From contig NZ_PYOD01000003.1 in the NCBI RefSeq assembly GCF_003026285.1, positions 186,001 to 250,000 on the forward strand: DNA of 64,000 bases, read 5' to 3'. Source of the stretch: Photobacterium profundum. Lineage in GTDB: Bacteria; Pseudomonadota; Gammaproteobacteria; Enterobacterales; Vibrionaceae. A program made the position numbers and the translations under genes. Shown here one piece after another: positions 1 through 8,368 of this stretch. Every line of letters begins with the position of its first letter. Position 1 is the first letter of the stretch. The notes beneath the pieces are model-generated. The model had not been told where the DNA came from and ran no database searches. It saw only the letters and a program-made list of their open reading frames with translations.

Positions 1-1
1 T

Positions 2-538
2 GGAATAAAATTAATAGCACGTGCTTCGCGTTATATTTTGATGCATAAACCCTTGAATACTATTTGTTCGAATATCGATGAAGTATACCCATCATTGTTT
101 AACTACATCGACGTAGAAAAAGCAGATGATCTGCATATTGCAGGACGTTTAGATGCAGATACCACAGGTTTAGTATTGATAACTGATGATGGTCGTTGGT
201 CTTTTAATATTATTACGCCAAATAAACAATGTGAAAAAACGTACCGTGTTGGGTTGAGAAATCCAATTGCAGAAGATGCCGCCGAGAAGTTTGCACAGGG
301 CGTGAAGTTACAAGGTGAGAAGCAACTTACATTGCCTGCAAAACTTGATGTGGTAACTTCTAACGAGGTGTTGCTGACGATAACAGAAGGTAAGTATCAT
401 CAAGTAAAACGCATGTTTTCTGCAATTGGTAATCGCGTAGTTACGTTACACAGAGAGCAGATTGGTAATATTAAATTGGATGTTGAGGTCGGGAAGTGGC
501 GTTTTCTAACACCAGAAGAAATTGCCTATTTTAAGTAA
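2..538 (+). CDS. rsuA: 16S rRNA pseudouridine synthase RsuA, 5'-truncated by the window edge
   Basis: The reading frame is open to the first base, so the N-terminal S4 RNA-binding domain lies outside; 178 residues are visible. RsuA isomerises one uridine of 16S rRNA (U516 in E. coli). The visible part starts at the conserved stretch before 'MHKP' and contains the family signature GRLDADTTG (bases about 146-172), whose Asp in RLD is the catalytic nucleophile, followed by the conserved 'EGKYHQVKRM' segment. The first in-frame ATG (position 41) is inside the catalytic domain and is not the true start. The gene converges with the iclR gene and ends before a shared bidirectional terminator. The related RluE/RluF families are less likely because of the close match to RsuA around 'CEKTYRV'. 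Confidence 0.85.
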   Translation, partial: GIKLIARASRYILMHKPLNTICSNIDEVYPSLFNYIDVEKADDLHIAGRLDADTTGLVLITDDGRWSFNIITPNKQCEKTYRVGLRNPIAEDAAEKFAQGVKLQGEKQLTLPAKLDVVTSNEVLLTITEGKYHQVKRMFSAIGNRVVTLHREQIGNIKLDVEVGKWRFLTPEEIAYFK

Positions 539-572
539 GACAGAATGGCTCGTCTGATTATTGACTTGGTTT

Positions 573-620
573 ATTGAAAGCTCGCCATTTCAACTGAATC
601 AATGAGCGAGCTTTTTCAAT
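573..620. terminator. Bidirectional intrinsic terminator between rsuA and iclR
   Basis: Near-perfect inverted repeat: attgaaagctcgc (573-585) pairs with gcgagctttttcaat (606-620), with T-rich flanks on both strands. It sits between two convergent genes, so it can serve both. Confidence 0.75.
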
Positions 621-638
621 GAACTCTTTTGCAACATG

Positions 639-1451
639 CTAAATTTCTGGCCAGCTTTCAGCTTCAATTTTAGCAAGCGCTTTGGCTGCCCGTTGTAGGG
701 CGGGTAAAAAATGTAATGCTTGTTCTGGTTTCAAACGCATAATGGGCGCTTGTATAGCAATGCCTAAGTTAGAACGACCATTAATTGCTGGCACTAATAC
801 CGCGACACAAAATAAACCAGGAAGGAATTCTTCGTTATCAATTGCATAGCCTGTCAGTTTTACGTTTTCAAGTTCAGTTTCTAAGGTTGCTACATCGATA
901 ATGGTTTTTTCTGTGTATTGCATTAGTGGTGCATTGGTTAACAATCGGCGACGTTGTGAAGGGCTCATATTAGCGAGAAAAAGCTTACCCGTCGCAGAGC
1001 AATGTACTGGCACGCGAGAACCAGCTTGTAAGTAAAAACGTAGCGGGGCTTCTGTTTCTACTCGGTCTACGTAGATAATTTCCCCACCAGAAAGTGCGGT
1101 TAAGTTACAGCTTTCACCCACTTCTGCTTTTAACTGCGCGAGAACAGCATGCCGTGCACTGTGGGTTGTGCTGTTTAACAGCAATTTTTCTGCAAGATTA
1201 CGCAGTCTAACCCCAGAACTGTAATGGCGATCGTCGCCGTCACGCTGAATAATACCGGCGGTTTCTAACTGTTGCAGCATTCTATGGAGCGTTGGTTTAG
1301 GTAATCCTGTTTCTTCGACTAATCCTTGTAGAGAGAAAAACTCATCTTTCTCGGCTATAACTTCAAGCAGAGAGAAGAGGCGTAAAGTTGGTGTGTCGCC
1401 TTCAACACGTACTTGTTCAGCTTTTTTAATTTCTTTCACATTCGTCATCAT
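639..1451 (-). CDS. IclR-family transcriptional regulator, probable regulator of the taurine genes
   Basis: 270 residues, the usual IclR length. An N-terminal winged helix-turn-helix (about residues 20-80, with 'GLPKPTLHRMLQQLE') is followed by the IclR effector-binding domain (about 95-260, with 'PVHCSATGKLFLA' and 'GYAIDNEEFLPGLFCVA'). A Shine-Dalgarno sequence AAGGA lies about 12 nt upstream of the ATG at 1451; a second ATG follows directly. It is transcribed divergently from the taurine-type pta, with a 174-bp shared control region that carries the 16-bp motif also found before xsc and tauX. I infer that this protein binds that motif. The ligand (sulfoacetaldehyde, taurine, isethionate or similar) cannot be read from sequence. 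IclR-type regulators have precedent in sulfonate pathways, although TauR of alphaproteobacteria is a different (MocR-type) family. Confidence 0.85.
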   Translation of the reverse strand: MMTNVKEIKKAEQVRVEGDTPTLRLFSLLEVIAEKDEFFSLQGLVEETGLPKPTLHRMLQQLETAGIIQRDGDDRHYSSGVRLRNLAEKLLLNSTTHSARHAVLAQLKAEVGESCNLTALSGGEIIYVDRVETEAPLRFYLQAGSRVPVHCSATGKLFLANMSPSQRRRLLTNAPLMQYTEKTIIDVATLETELENVKLTGYAIDNEEFLPGLFCVAVLVPAINGRSNLGIAIQAPIMRLKPEQALHFLPALQRAAKALAKIEAESWPEI

Positions 1452-1517
1452 ATCTATTTGAGTTCCTTCTATATAACAAATACATCATAACAATTATATC
1501 GTTTATTTGATTATACG

Positions 1518-1546
1518 TTGACGATCTATTAAATAATGATTAATAT
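1518..1546 (+). promoter_or_regulatory. Candidate sigma-70 promoter of pta
   Basis: TTGACG (1518-1523), a 17-bp spacer, then TAATAT (1541-1546). The predicted transcription start is near 1553, about 70 nt ahead of the pta ATG. The 16-bp operator candidate at 1567-1582 would then lie just downstream of the start site, a repressing position. Confidence 0.45.
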
Positions 1547-1566
1547 TTAACTTTATATCAATATAT

Positions 1567-1582
1567 GGAATGAATTGTCTCA
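1567..1582 (+). promoter_or_regulatory. Candidate IclR operator, copy 1 (pta)
   Basis: GGAATGAATTGTCTCA. It agrees at 13 of 16 positions with the copy before tauX (10654-10669) and at most positions with the copy before xsc (6349-6364). The form GGAA-n6-GTnTC is a degenerate version of the TGAAAC-n4-GTTTCA palindromes bound by some IclR-family proteins such as KdgR. The following T-rich run and TTGTGAGG also parallel the TTGACGG seen after the other two copies. Confidence 0.5.
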
Positions 1583-1625
1583 TTATATAATGTTTTTTGT
1601 TGTGAGGCGAATAAGGACACTAAAG

Positions 1626-2663
1626 ATGAAAGCAATTATTCGTATTGTTGAACAGGCAAAAAAGAAACCGGCGTGTATTGTTTTATGCGAAGCTGAAGAC
1701 CCGCGAGTACTACAAGCAGCATACCGTGTTACACAGGAAGGGATTGCTAGCATTATATTAGTGGGTAATAAATCTAATGTGTTACGCATAGCAGCAGAGC
1801 AATTTATCTCACTTGAAAGTATGGTTGTGATCGATCCAAAAACTTCCCCTTTACGCGAATCTTTTAGCCAATGCCTTTTTAATTTAAGGTCTGAAAAAGG
1901 AATGACTTTAGAAACAGCCAAGCAAGAAGTGCTTAAACCACTATGTTTTTCCAATTTAATGGTAAGAAAGGGAATGGCTGATGGCTCTGTTTCAGGGGCA
2001 GTACATACCACTGGTGATGTTGTTAAAAATGCCATCCAAATAATAGGAACTAAACCTGACTGTAAGTTGGTGTCTAGCTTTTTTCTTATGATGCTTTGTC
2101 AACCATTCCATCATCTAAAAGGTGGTATGATTTTTTCAGATTGTGGGCTGGTGGTTGATCCTAATGCTAAGCAATTAGCTGATATTGCGTTATCAGCATC
2201 TGACAGTGCTCGTGGTTTATTAATGGAAGAGCCTAAAGTCGCTATGCTGTCTTTTTCAACCAATGGCAGTGCAAAGCATACTGCTGTTGATAAAGTGGTA
2301 GCAGCTTCTCAAATCGTTCAGGCAAAATCTCCTAATCTGGCTATTGATGATGATGTTCAGCTAGATGCTGCTATTGTGGCTGAGATTGCGGATAAGAAAG
2401 TACCAGGTTCAAAAGTGAAAGGGCAGTCCAATGTGTTGATATTCCCAAATCTTGAGGCGGGAAATATTGGGTATAAGTTGGCTGAACGTGTTGGAGGTGC
2501 TGTCGCCATTGGCCCCTTGCTACAAGGGTTGGCTAAACCTGCTAATGATTTGTCTCGCGGGTGTAATACCGATGATATATACCATGTTATTGCTGTTACT
2601 GTTGTACAAGCTCAACAGTCTGAGATAGTGAAAAAACGTGCCCCAGAATTGACAATAACATGA
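1626..2663 (+). CDS. pta: Phosphate acetyltransferase of the taurine pathway (short EutD-type)
   Basis: 345 residues from the ATG at 1626, chosen because AAGG lies 9-10 nt upstream and because family members begin here; an upstream in-frame start at 1575 would add 17 unlikely residues. Pta converts acetyl phosphate plus CoA to acetyl-CoA plus phosphate. It has only the catalytic PTA domain and lacks the N-terminal DRTGG region of the housekeeping enzyme. Conserved blocks are 'TTGDVVKNA', 'VSSFFLMML', 'AMLSFSTNGSAKH', 'FPNLEAGNIGYKL' and 'GPLLQGLAKP...LSRGC'. The neighbouring sulfite exporter and the xsc gene indicate that it uses acetyl phosphate made by Xsc. It is clearly paralogous to eutD in this window. 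Confidence 0.9.
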   Translation: MKAIIRIVEQAKKKPACIVLCEAEDPRVLQAAYRVTQEGIASIILVGNKSNVLRIAAEQFISLESMVVIDPKTSPLRESFSQCLFNLRSEKGMTLETAKQEVLKPLCFSNLMVRKGMADGSVSGAVHTTGDVVKNAIQIIGTKPDCKLVSSFFLMMLCQPFHHLKGGMIFSDCGLVVDPNAKQLADIALSASDSARGLLMEEPKVAMLSFSTNGSAKHTAVDKVVAASQIVQAKSPNLAIDDDVQLDAAIVAEIADKKVPGSKVKGQSNVLIFPNLEAGNIGYKLAERVGGAVAIGPLLQGLAKPANDLSRGCNTDDIYHVIAVTVVQAQQSEIVKKRAPELTIT

Positions 2664-2677
2664 GAGAACACTAATTA

Positions 2678-3439
2678 ATGAGTACAGAAACACTGCTAGC
2701 TTTAGTTGCCATAATTATGGTTGGAACATACTTTCAAACCGTGACGGGGTTTGGGTTAGGTATTATTGTTATTGGTGGCTCTAGTGCGCTAGATTTAGCA
2801 ACGGTTGCGATGATGGCTGCCGTTGTAAGTTTAGTCACCGTCGTTAATTGTGCCGTGGCATTACCTGGTGCAACTAAACAGATAGATTGGCGTGCTATTG
2901 GCGCTGTCGCAGTAGGAGCAATCCCCGGAATTATTACGGGTGTTTTGTTATTAGAGCTATTAAGTGCCTCTGCAACCAGTATTTTACAAGGTCTACTTGG
3001 CATTATGGTTGTTTATAGTGGTTTGAGCTTTTTGGTAAGTCCTACAAAAAAAACTGAACGTACAGGTGATACTAGCTTTTTTGTGAGTGGATTTAGCTCA
3101 GGATTAACTGGTGGATTATTCGGCATGGGAGGCCCTCCGCTCGTTTATCAACTTTATCGCCAACCATTTGATATAAAAACTATACGCAATATGTTGTTGG
3201 TGATATTTGCATGTACTTCCGTATTTCGTAGCATGTTTATCGGCATACAAGGGCAACTGAATGCAGACATATTGCTGTTAACGGCATTTGCCTTGCCTGC
3301 GGTAACACTGATGACGTTTATTGGGCGTCGCTTTCCGCCGCCGTTAAGCGCAGACGCCATGCGACGGGTTGTCTTTAGTGTTTTAATGTTAATCGGTATT
3401 TCTTTGATAACCTCTTCTTATCTTGCATTGTTTATGTAA
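2678..3439 (+). CDS. tauE: TauE/SafE (TSUP) family sulfite exporter
   Basis: 253 residues, very hydrophobic, with roughly eight membrane segments arranged as two homologous halves. The N-terminal half carries 'QTVTGFGLGII' and the second half 'SGLTGGLFGMGGPPLVYQL', the duplicated glycine-rich signatures of TSUP permeases. It begins 14 nt after pta and is almost certainly co-transcribed with it. TSUP members export sulfite, sulfoacetate or related organosulfur anions. Beside pta and near xsc, export of the sulfite released from sulfoacetaldehyde is the likely role. Substrate specificity is inferred from context only. Confidence 0.8.
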   Translation: MSTETLLALVAIIMVGTYFQTVTGFGLGIIVIGGSSALDLATVAMMAAVVSLVTVVNCAVALPGATKQIDWRAIGAVAVGAIPGIITGVLLLELLSASATSILQGLLGIMVVYSGLSFLVSPTKKTERTGDTSFFVSGFSSGLTGGLFGMGGPPLVYQLYRQPFDIKTIRNMLLVIFACTSVFRSMFIGIQGQLNADILLLTAFALPAVTLMTFIGRRFPPPLSADAMRRVVFSVLMLIGISLITSSYLALFM

Positions 3440-3468
3440 TACCGCTATTTGTGTAACGTAAGACTTCT

Positions 3469-5184
3469 TTAGCGACGTAGGCTGGCAATTAACTTAAGAA
3501 TACGATGGAACAAGGCATTATCGACAGTATCAGCAGTTTCAATTGCTAAATGTTTTCGGTAATAAAGACTCAAATCAAGCCCCACACCTAGCCCTAAAAT
3601 ATCGACTTCTCTCGTTTTATCGAATCGAGAGATTGCATCTTTTAAATGGTTATCGAGATAAAACTTATCATTAGATAAATTAGTTGCGGTATCCATTGGG
3701 CACCCGTCTGATATTACAAAAAGAATACGGCGATTTTCTTTTCGTAATAGCATGCGGTTACACGCCCATTCTATCGCTTCACCATCTATTCCTTCTCTAA
3801 ATAAGTCGGCTTTTAATAAGGCTGCTATATTCTTGCGGCTGCGCCGCCAATTAGTATCAGCATCTTTAAATATAAGATGGCACGCTTCATTTAACCGTCC
3901 GGGAAAGGCGGGACGTCCGGTACTTAGCCAGTCAGAATACGCTTTACCACCATTCCATGCGTTAGTGGTAAACCCAAGCACTTCACTGGTAATGCCTGCC
4001 ATTCCTAATGCTTTTACCATGATATCGATAATGATGGTGATGTTTTCAATATGTTCCCTCATTGAACCAGAACAATCGATCAGAAAGCTAACAATACTGT
4101 CGGAATGGGGTTTATATTGTTCGGTACAAAAAAGCCGCCGTTCAGCGGGAGAGCTGATGAGTTGACTCAGACGACGACCATCAAGATGACCTTCTTCTTC
4201 ATCAAATGACCAGCCATTTCTCTGTGGAGTGCAAAGTATGGCTGCTAGCTGTTGAGCAATGTTTTTGATATTAATGCCTTGGTGTTGAATACGCTTATCT
4301 AGTTTTTCTCTGTATTCAATCAGCAGGGCATCTCTAACAAGCGTAGCTGCTTCTATTTCACGATCATATTGTGTGGTATAAACCTGATAGTACTGATGGT
4401 TTTCTTGGTAAATTTTGCTGCTACCACTGACTACGGCTGCGATGTTAGCACTTTCATCACTGTCAAAATCTAATAGTAAAGAAAAGGCATTAAGTGTTTT
4501 TTGGTCGGTTTTATTTTCTGCATCATCAGGGTTGTTCTGCATCTCAGCTTGAATCATATCGCTGACAATTTTCGCTAGTTCTAAAGCATACTGTGCGTAA
4601 TCTTGTTGGCTGTTTTTACAGCGCCGAAGCCCTGAAAGAGCCTCTCCTAAAATCGGAACAATAGCCGCGCGGGTTGATTCAATAAAGTCTTCGGTATGTG
4701 CAGAAACAGGCTGTGCCATTAAGCGTGATCGGCTGATCTGGGCAACGGTATAAAGTAAAAGGCCTAATCGAGTACCGGTTAATCCTGTGTGATGGAATTG
4801 ATCCGCCCAGAGTGAAAAGTTATGTTGAATATTAGTTTTCATGCCAGACAATTGTGGCGGTATACAAGTCTCTACGCGGAATTGTTCCAGTAATTCAAAC
4901 AGCAATCGTTCAGTTGGTTCTGTAGGGCTAAGTTGCTGATGTAATTCGATATCAGAATGATTCAAGCGCAGAGATATCGCATCGATATTGCCGCGTTTCG
5001 CGCTGATATTACTTTCTATGATAGGGCTTTGTAAATGTGCCGCAAAGAAAGGTAGTGGAGTGTTGCCTTGATAAAGCCTATTTCGTCGGTAATGAATATG
5101 GCTGTTGTTACTGAGCGCCCGCACTGTTGCTGCATACAGTTCATTGGTTTTGTGTTGATGGGGTGTTTTAGGTTGCTCTGCCAT
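3469..5184 (-). CDS. CobT-like VWA-domain protein (cobaltochelatase subunit CobT family)
   Basis: 571 residues from the ATG at 5184. This start is favoured over an upstream one at 5214 because its ATG overlaps the stop of the preceding cobS-like gene (TAATG) and AGGAGG lies 9 nt upstream, a classic translational-coupling arrangement. The C-terminal third (about residue 362 onward) is a von Willebrand A domain with the metal-binding motif DCSGS (Asp about 370) and the CobT-typical 'EVLGFTTNAW', 'WRRSRKN' and 'GEAIEWA'. The N-terminal region matches CobT in layout, with only a modest acidic linker. In aerobic B12 synthesis CobT works with CobS and CobN to insert cobalt. No cobN or other cob genes lie nearby, so an alternative MoxR/VWA-type chaperone role is possible. 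Confidence 0.8.
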   Translation of the reverse strand: MAEQPKTPHQHKTNELYAATVRALSNNSHIHYRRNRLYQGNTPLPFFAAHLQSPIIESNISAKRGNIDAISLRLNHSDIELHQQLSPTEPTERLLFELLEQFRVETCIPPQLSGMKTNIQHNFSLWADQFHHTGLTGTRLGLLLYTVAQISRSRLMAQPVSAHTEDFIESTRAAIVPILGEALSGLRRCKNSQQDYAQYALELAKIVSDMIQAEMQNNPDDAENKTDQKTLNAFSLLLDFDSDESANIAAVVSGSSKIYQENHQYYQVYTTQYDREIEAATLVRDALLIEYREKLDKRIQHQGINIKNIAQQLAAILCTPQRNGWSFDEEEGHLDGRRLSQLISSPAERRLFCTEQYKPHSDSIVSFLIDCSGSMREHIENITIIIDIMVKALGMAGITSEVLGFTTNAWNGGKAYSDWLSTGRPAFPGRLNEACHLIFKDADTNWRRSRKNIAALLKADLFREGIDGEAIEWACNRMLLRKENRRILFVISDGCPMDTATNLSNDKFYLDNHLKDAISRFDKTREVDILGLGVGLDLSLYYRKHLAIETADTVDNALFHRILKLIASLRR

Positions 5185-6167
5185 TACTGAATTCCTCCTG
5201 CATGGTACAGCCAAGACTCTTCCAGTTCTTCATTAAAGCAACGTTGGTAATATTCAGCGACAATATGTCGTTCGGCATCGTCACACTTATTTAAAAACGA
5301 GAGTCGAAAAGCCAGTGCAGGATTGCGAAATATCTCACAGTTTTCAGCCCATGTGATCACAGTTCGAGGTGACATTAAGGTCGATAAATCGCCTGCAGCA
5401 AAGCCTTTTCTGGTTAAGTCTGCGATTGAAACCATACGCTGAATAAGCTCTCGACCTAATTTGGTATCTTTACTTGACACACGTGCGAGAACAATAGCTA
5501 TTTCTTCTTCTTGGGGTAAATAATTCAGTGTGGCAACGATATTCCAGCGATCAAGTTGTGCATGATTGAGTAATTGCGTACCGTGATATAGCCCTGAGAG
5601 ATTACCGAGCCCAACGGTGTTAGACGTTGCAAACATACGGAATGCAGGATGTGGATGAATGACACGGTTTTGATCAAGCAGAGTAAATTTACCATCGCGC
5701 TCGAGTATGCGTTGAATAACAAACATAACATCTGGGCGACCTGCATCGTATTCATCAAAGATCAGCGCGATTGGACGTTGTAATGACCATGGTACGATGC
5801 CTTCTTGAAATTCGGTGATCTGTTTGCCGCCACGAATAACAATGGTATCTTTTCCTACCAGATCAAGCCTACTTAAGTGCCCATCTAAGTTAATGCGTAC
5901 GCAAGGCCAATTTAACCGAGCAGCGACTTGTTCAATATGTGTCGATTTTCCCGTGCCGTGCATTCCTTGAACCATAGTGCGTCGGTCTTGTGCAAACCCA
6001 GCTAGAATAGCCAGTGTTACTTCTGGATTAAAACGGTAAGCATGATCAATGTCTGGTACATGATCATCACGTTCAGAAAAAGCGGGTACTTGAAGGTCTG
6101 AATCAATTCCAAACATACTTCGTACGGAAACCATTGTGTCAGGTTTGCAAAGCGCTATATCTGTCAT
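5184..6167 (-). CDS. CobS-like AAA+ ATPase (cobaltochelatase subunit CobS family)
   Basis: 327 residues from the ATG at 6167 (GGAG 9 nt upstream; in-frame ATGs at 6182 and 6200 are alternatives). It closely follows rhizobial CobS as I remember it: the N-terminal 'FGIDSDLQVPAFSERD' motif, Walker A 'GMHGTGKST', 'RINLDGHLSRLDLVGKD', Walker B 'ALIFDEYDAGRPDVMF', 'MFATSNTVGLGNLSGLYHGT' and 'LMSPRTVITWAEN'. It is coupled to the downstream cobT-like gene by a TAATG overlap and is transcribed divergently from xsc. CobS-CobT form the ATP-driven motor of the CobNST cobaltochelatase. Finding the pair inside a sulfonate cluster without CobN is unusual. Confidence 0.85.
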   Translation of the reverse strand: MTDIALCKPDTMVSVRSMFGIDSDLQVPAFSERDDHVPDIDHAYRFNPEVTLAILAGFAQDRRTMVQGMHGTGKSTHIEQVAARLNWPCVRINLDGHLSRLDLVGKDTIVIRGGKQITEFQEGIVPWSLQRPIALIFDEYDAGRPDVMFVIQRILERDGKFTLLDQNRVIHPHPAFRMFATSNTVGLGNLSGLYHGTQLLNHAQLDRWNIVATLNYLPQEEEIAIVLARVSSKDTKLGRELIQRMVSIADLTRKGFAAGDLSTLMSPRTVITWAENCEIFRNPALAFRLSFLNKCDDAERHIVAEYYQRCFNEELEESWLYHAGGIQ

Positions 6168-6348
6168 CGGCTTATTCTCCATTATTTCCCTCTGCATCAC
6201 TGCTATTTAGTTCGCTCATCATTAAAGCAATTTAAAAATGATTTTATTTATCCATTTCTTGTGTGATTGGTGATGTGTGGCTATCTATGATTTCTTTCTC
6301 AATATACTGACAGAGGATACTCAAAACAATAGTTGAATATCACTTTTC

Positions 6349-6364
6349 GGAATTATTTGTATCG
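6349..6364 (+). promoter_or_regulatory. Candidate IclR operator, copy 2 (xsc)
   Basis: GGAATTATTTGTATCG. The first 12 bases are identical to the tauX copy. Both copies are followed by a T-rich run and then TTGACGG 15-16 nt later. The centre falls near -59 relative to the predicted xsc start site, a typical activator position. Confidence 0.55.
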
Positions 6365-6379
6365 TTTTATTGTTTTTTC

Positions 6380-6408
6380 TTGACGGTGTGTTTATTGAAC
6401 GCTAGGGT
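6380..6408 (+). promoter_or_regulatory. Candidate xsc promoter
   Basis: TTGACG (6380-6385), a 17-bp spacer and a poor -10 TAGGGT (6403-6408), as expected for a promoter that needs an activator. The predicted start is about 70 nt ahead of the xsc ATG. The same intergenic region must also drive the divergent cobS-like gene. Confidence 0.45.
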
Positions 6409-6483
6409 TAAACCAAGTTTCGGATATCGATACGTTAAGTTCCATTTACGGTTATAAGTGTCATCATCAAGGAGAGACAGATA

Positions 6484-8295
6484 ATGAATGATCAAGGTGA
6501 ACGTACTGTTGTTACTGGTCCAACTAAAATGACCCCTTCAGAAGCTTTCGTTGAAACGATGGTAGCGAATGGTGTAACGGATATGTTCGGTATCATGGGT
6601 TCTGCATTTATGGATGCCATGGATATTTTTGCACCAGCAGGTATTCGTTTAGTTCCCGTTGTTCATGAGCAGGGCGCTGCACATATGGCCGATGGGTATT
6701 CGCGTGTTTCGGGTAATCATGGAGTGGTTATCGGTCAGAATGGACCGGGTATCAGTAACTGTGTAACAGCGATTGCAGCGGCTTATTGGGCACACAGCCC
6801 TGTTGTTATTGTGACCCCAGAAACGGGTACAACAACAATGGGGTTAGGTGGCTTCCAAGAATGTAACCAGCTACCTATGTTCCAAGAGTTCACTAAGTAT
6901 CAAGGGCATGTAACGCATCCCTCACGTATGGCTGAATACACTGGTCGCTGTTTTGATCGCGCAATGAGTGAAATGGGACCGACTCAGCTGAATATTCCGC
7001 GTGATTATTTCTATGGTGAAGTGACGTGCGAAATTCCAAAACCAGCCCGTTTAGATCGTGGACCGGGTGGCGAGCAAAGCTTAAATGAAGCGGCAGACTT
7101 GCTAGCAGAAGCTAAATTCCCCGTCATTATTTCGGGTGGTGGTGTTGTAATGGCTGGTGCGGTTGAAGAATGTAAGGCGTTGGCTGAACGTTTAGGTGCA
7201 CCCGTTGTGAACAGTTATTTGCACAATGATTCATTCCCAGCTAGTCACCCATTGTGGTGTGGTCCCCTTGGCTACCAAGGTTCTAAAGCGGCAATGAAGT
7301 TGATTTCGCAAGCGGATGTTGTTGTAGCATTGGGTTCTCGCCTTGGTCCATTTGGTACGTTACCGCAGCACGGAATGGAGTATTGGCCGAAAGATGCCAA
7401 GATAATTCAGATTGATGCCGACCACAAAATGTTGGGGCTGGTAAAGAAAATATCAGTAGGCATTTGTGGTGATGCCAAAGCCGCAGCTGTTGCTCTGAGT
7501 GAGCGCCTAGAAGGCCGAACTCTAGGTTGTGATGCAACCAAAGATGACCGCTTTAATAAAGTACAAGCAGAAAAAGAAATCTGGGAGAAAGAATTAGACG
7601 ATTGGACGCACGAACGTGATGCATTCAGCTTGGATATGATCGATGAAAATGCCAAAGAAAAACCATTCTCAGGTGGTGAATATTTACATCCTCGTCAGGT
7701 ATTACGTGAATTAGAAAAAGCGATGCCAGAAGATGTCATGGTATCAACAGACATTGGCAACATAAACTCGGTCGCAAACAGTTACTTGCGTTTTGAAAAG
7801 CCCCGCAGTTTCTTTGCTGCAATGAGCTTTGGTAATTGTGGTTACGCGTTCCCTACCATTATTGGTGCAAAGGCGGCTGCACCACATCGTCCGGCTATTT
7901 CGTATGCGGGGGATGGTGCTTGGGGCATGAGCTTAATGGAAACAATGACATGTGTTCGTCATAATATTCCAGTAACCGCTGTCGTATTCCATAACCGCCA
8001 ATGGGGTGCAGAGAAGAAAAACCAAGTTGATTTTTACAATCGTCGCTTTGTTGCGGGTGAGCTTGAGAATCAGAGTTTTGCTGAAATTGCACGCGCAATG
8101 GGTGCCGAAGGCATTACTGTTGATAGCTTGGCTGATGTTGGCCCTGCCTTGAAGAAAGCGCTAGATATGCAGATGAATGAAGGTAAAACAACCGTCATTG
8201 AAATTATGTGTACGCAAGAGCTTGGTGACCCGTTCCGTAGAGATGCGCTGTCTACCCCCGTTCGTTTCTTAGATAAGTACAAAGATTACGTGTAA
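6484..8295 (+). CDS. xsc: Sulfoacetaldehyde acetyltransferase (Xsc)
   Basis: 603 residues, the normal length for this thiamine-diphosphate enzyme, which turns sulfoacetaldehyde plus phosphate into acetyl phosphate plus sulfite. The N-terminal pyrimidine-binding domain has the catalytic Glu in 'VVHEQGAAHMADGYSR'. A central domain follows, and the C-terminal pyrophosphate-binding domain has the ThDP/Mg motif beginning 'AGDGAWGMSLMET' and the family-typical 'FHNRQWGAEKKNQ'. The Shine-Dalgarno sequence AAGGAGA precedes the ATG. Acetolactate synthase and oxalyl-CoA decarboxylase relatives are ruled out by the Xsc-like 'GGFQECNQLPMFQEFTKYQ' block and by context. The product feeds Pta; sulfite is handled by the TauE-type and perhaps the YeiH-type exporters. 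Confidence 0.93.
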   Translation: MNDQGERTVVTGPTKMTPSEAFVETMVANGVTDMFGIMGSAFMDAMDIFAPAGIRLVPVVHEQGAAHMADGYSRVSGNHGVVIGQNGPGISNCVTAIAAAYWAHSPVVIVTPETGTTTMGLGGFQECNQLPMFQEFTKYQGHVTHPSRMAEYTGRCFDRAMSEMGPTQLNIPRDYFYGEVTCEIPKPARLDRGPGGEQSLNEAADLLAEAKFPVIISGGGVVMAGAVEECKALAERLGAPVVNSYLHNDSFPASHPLWCGPLGYQGSKAAMKLISQADVVVALGSRLGPFGTLPQHGMEYWPKDAKIIQIDADHKMLGLVKKISVGICGDAKAAAVALSERLEGRTLGCDATKDDRFNKVQAEKEIWEKELDDWTHERDAFSLDMIDENAKEKPFSGGEYLHPRQVLRELEKAMPEDVMVSTDIGNINSVANSYLRFEKPRSFFAAMSFGNCGYAFPTIIGAKAAAPHRPAISYAGDGAWGMSLMETMTCVRHNIPVTAVVFHNRQWGAEKKNQVDFYNRRFVAGELENQSFAEIARAMGAEGITVDSLADVGPALKKALDMQMNEGKTTVIEIMCTQELGDPFRRDALSTPVRFLDKYKDYV

Positions 8296-8312
8296 TTCCC
8301 ACTTCGCAGAAC

Positions 8313-8347
8313 AGCCTGACACAGATCTCTGAGTCAGGCTTTTTTTT
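8313..8347 (+). terminator. Intrinsic terminator after xsc
   Basis: Stem agcctgac (8313-8320) / gtcaggct (8333-8340), followed by seven T residues. It lies between xsc and the yeiH-type gene that starts 22 nt later, so yeiH depends on read-through or its own weak promoter. Confidence 0.8.
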
Positions 8348-8368
8348 CACGAAATGAGGTAATCTTTG

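Noticed and set aside
1600..1628. TTGTGA as -35 of pta by analogy with xsc and tauX
   Set aside because: The matching -10 would fall on the start codon and the spacer would contain the ribosome binding site; the promoter at 1518-1546 is preferred.
1583..2035. 150-codon minus-strand frame opposite pta
   Set aside because: Antisense to conserved pta, no recognisable domain and no start signal.
6200..6484. Cobalamin riboswitch controlling cobS/cobT
   Set aside because: No riboswitch consensus on the minus strand in this 280-bp region.
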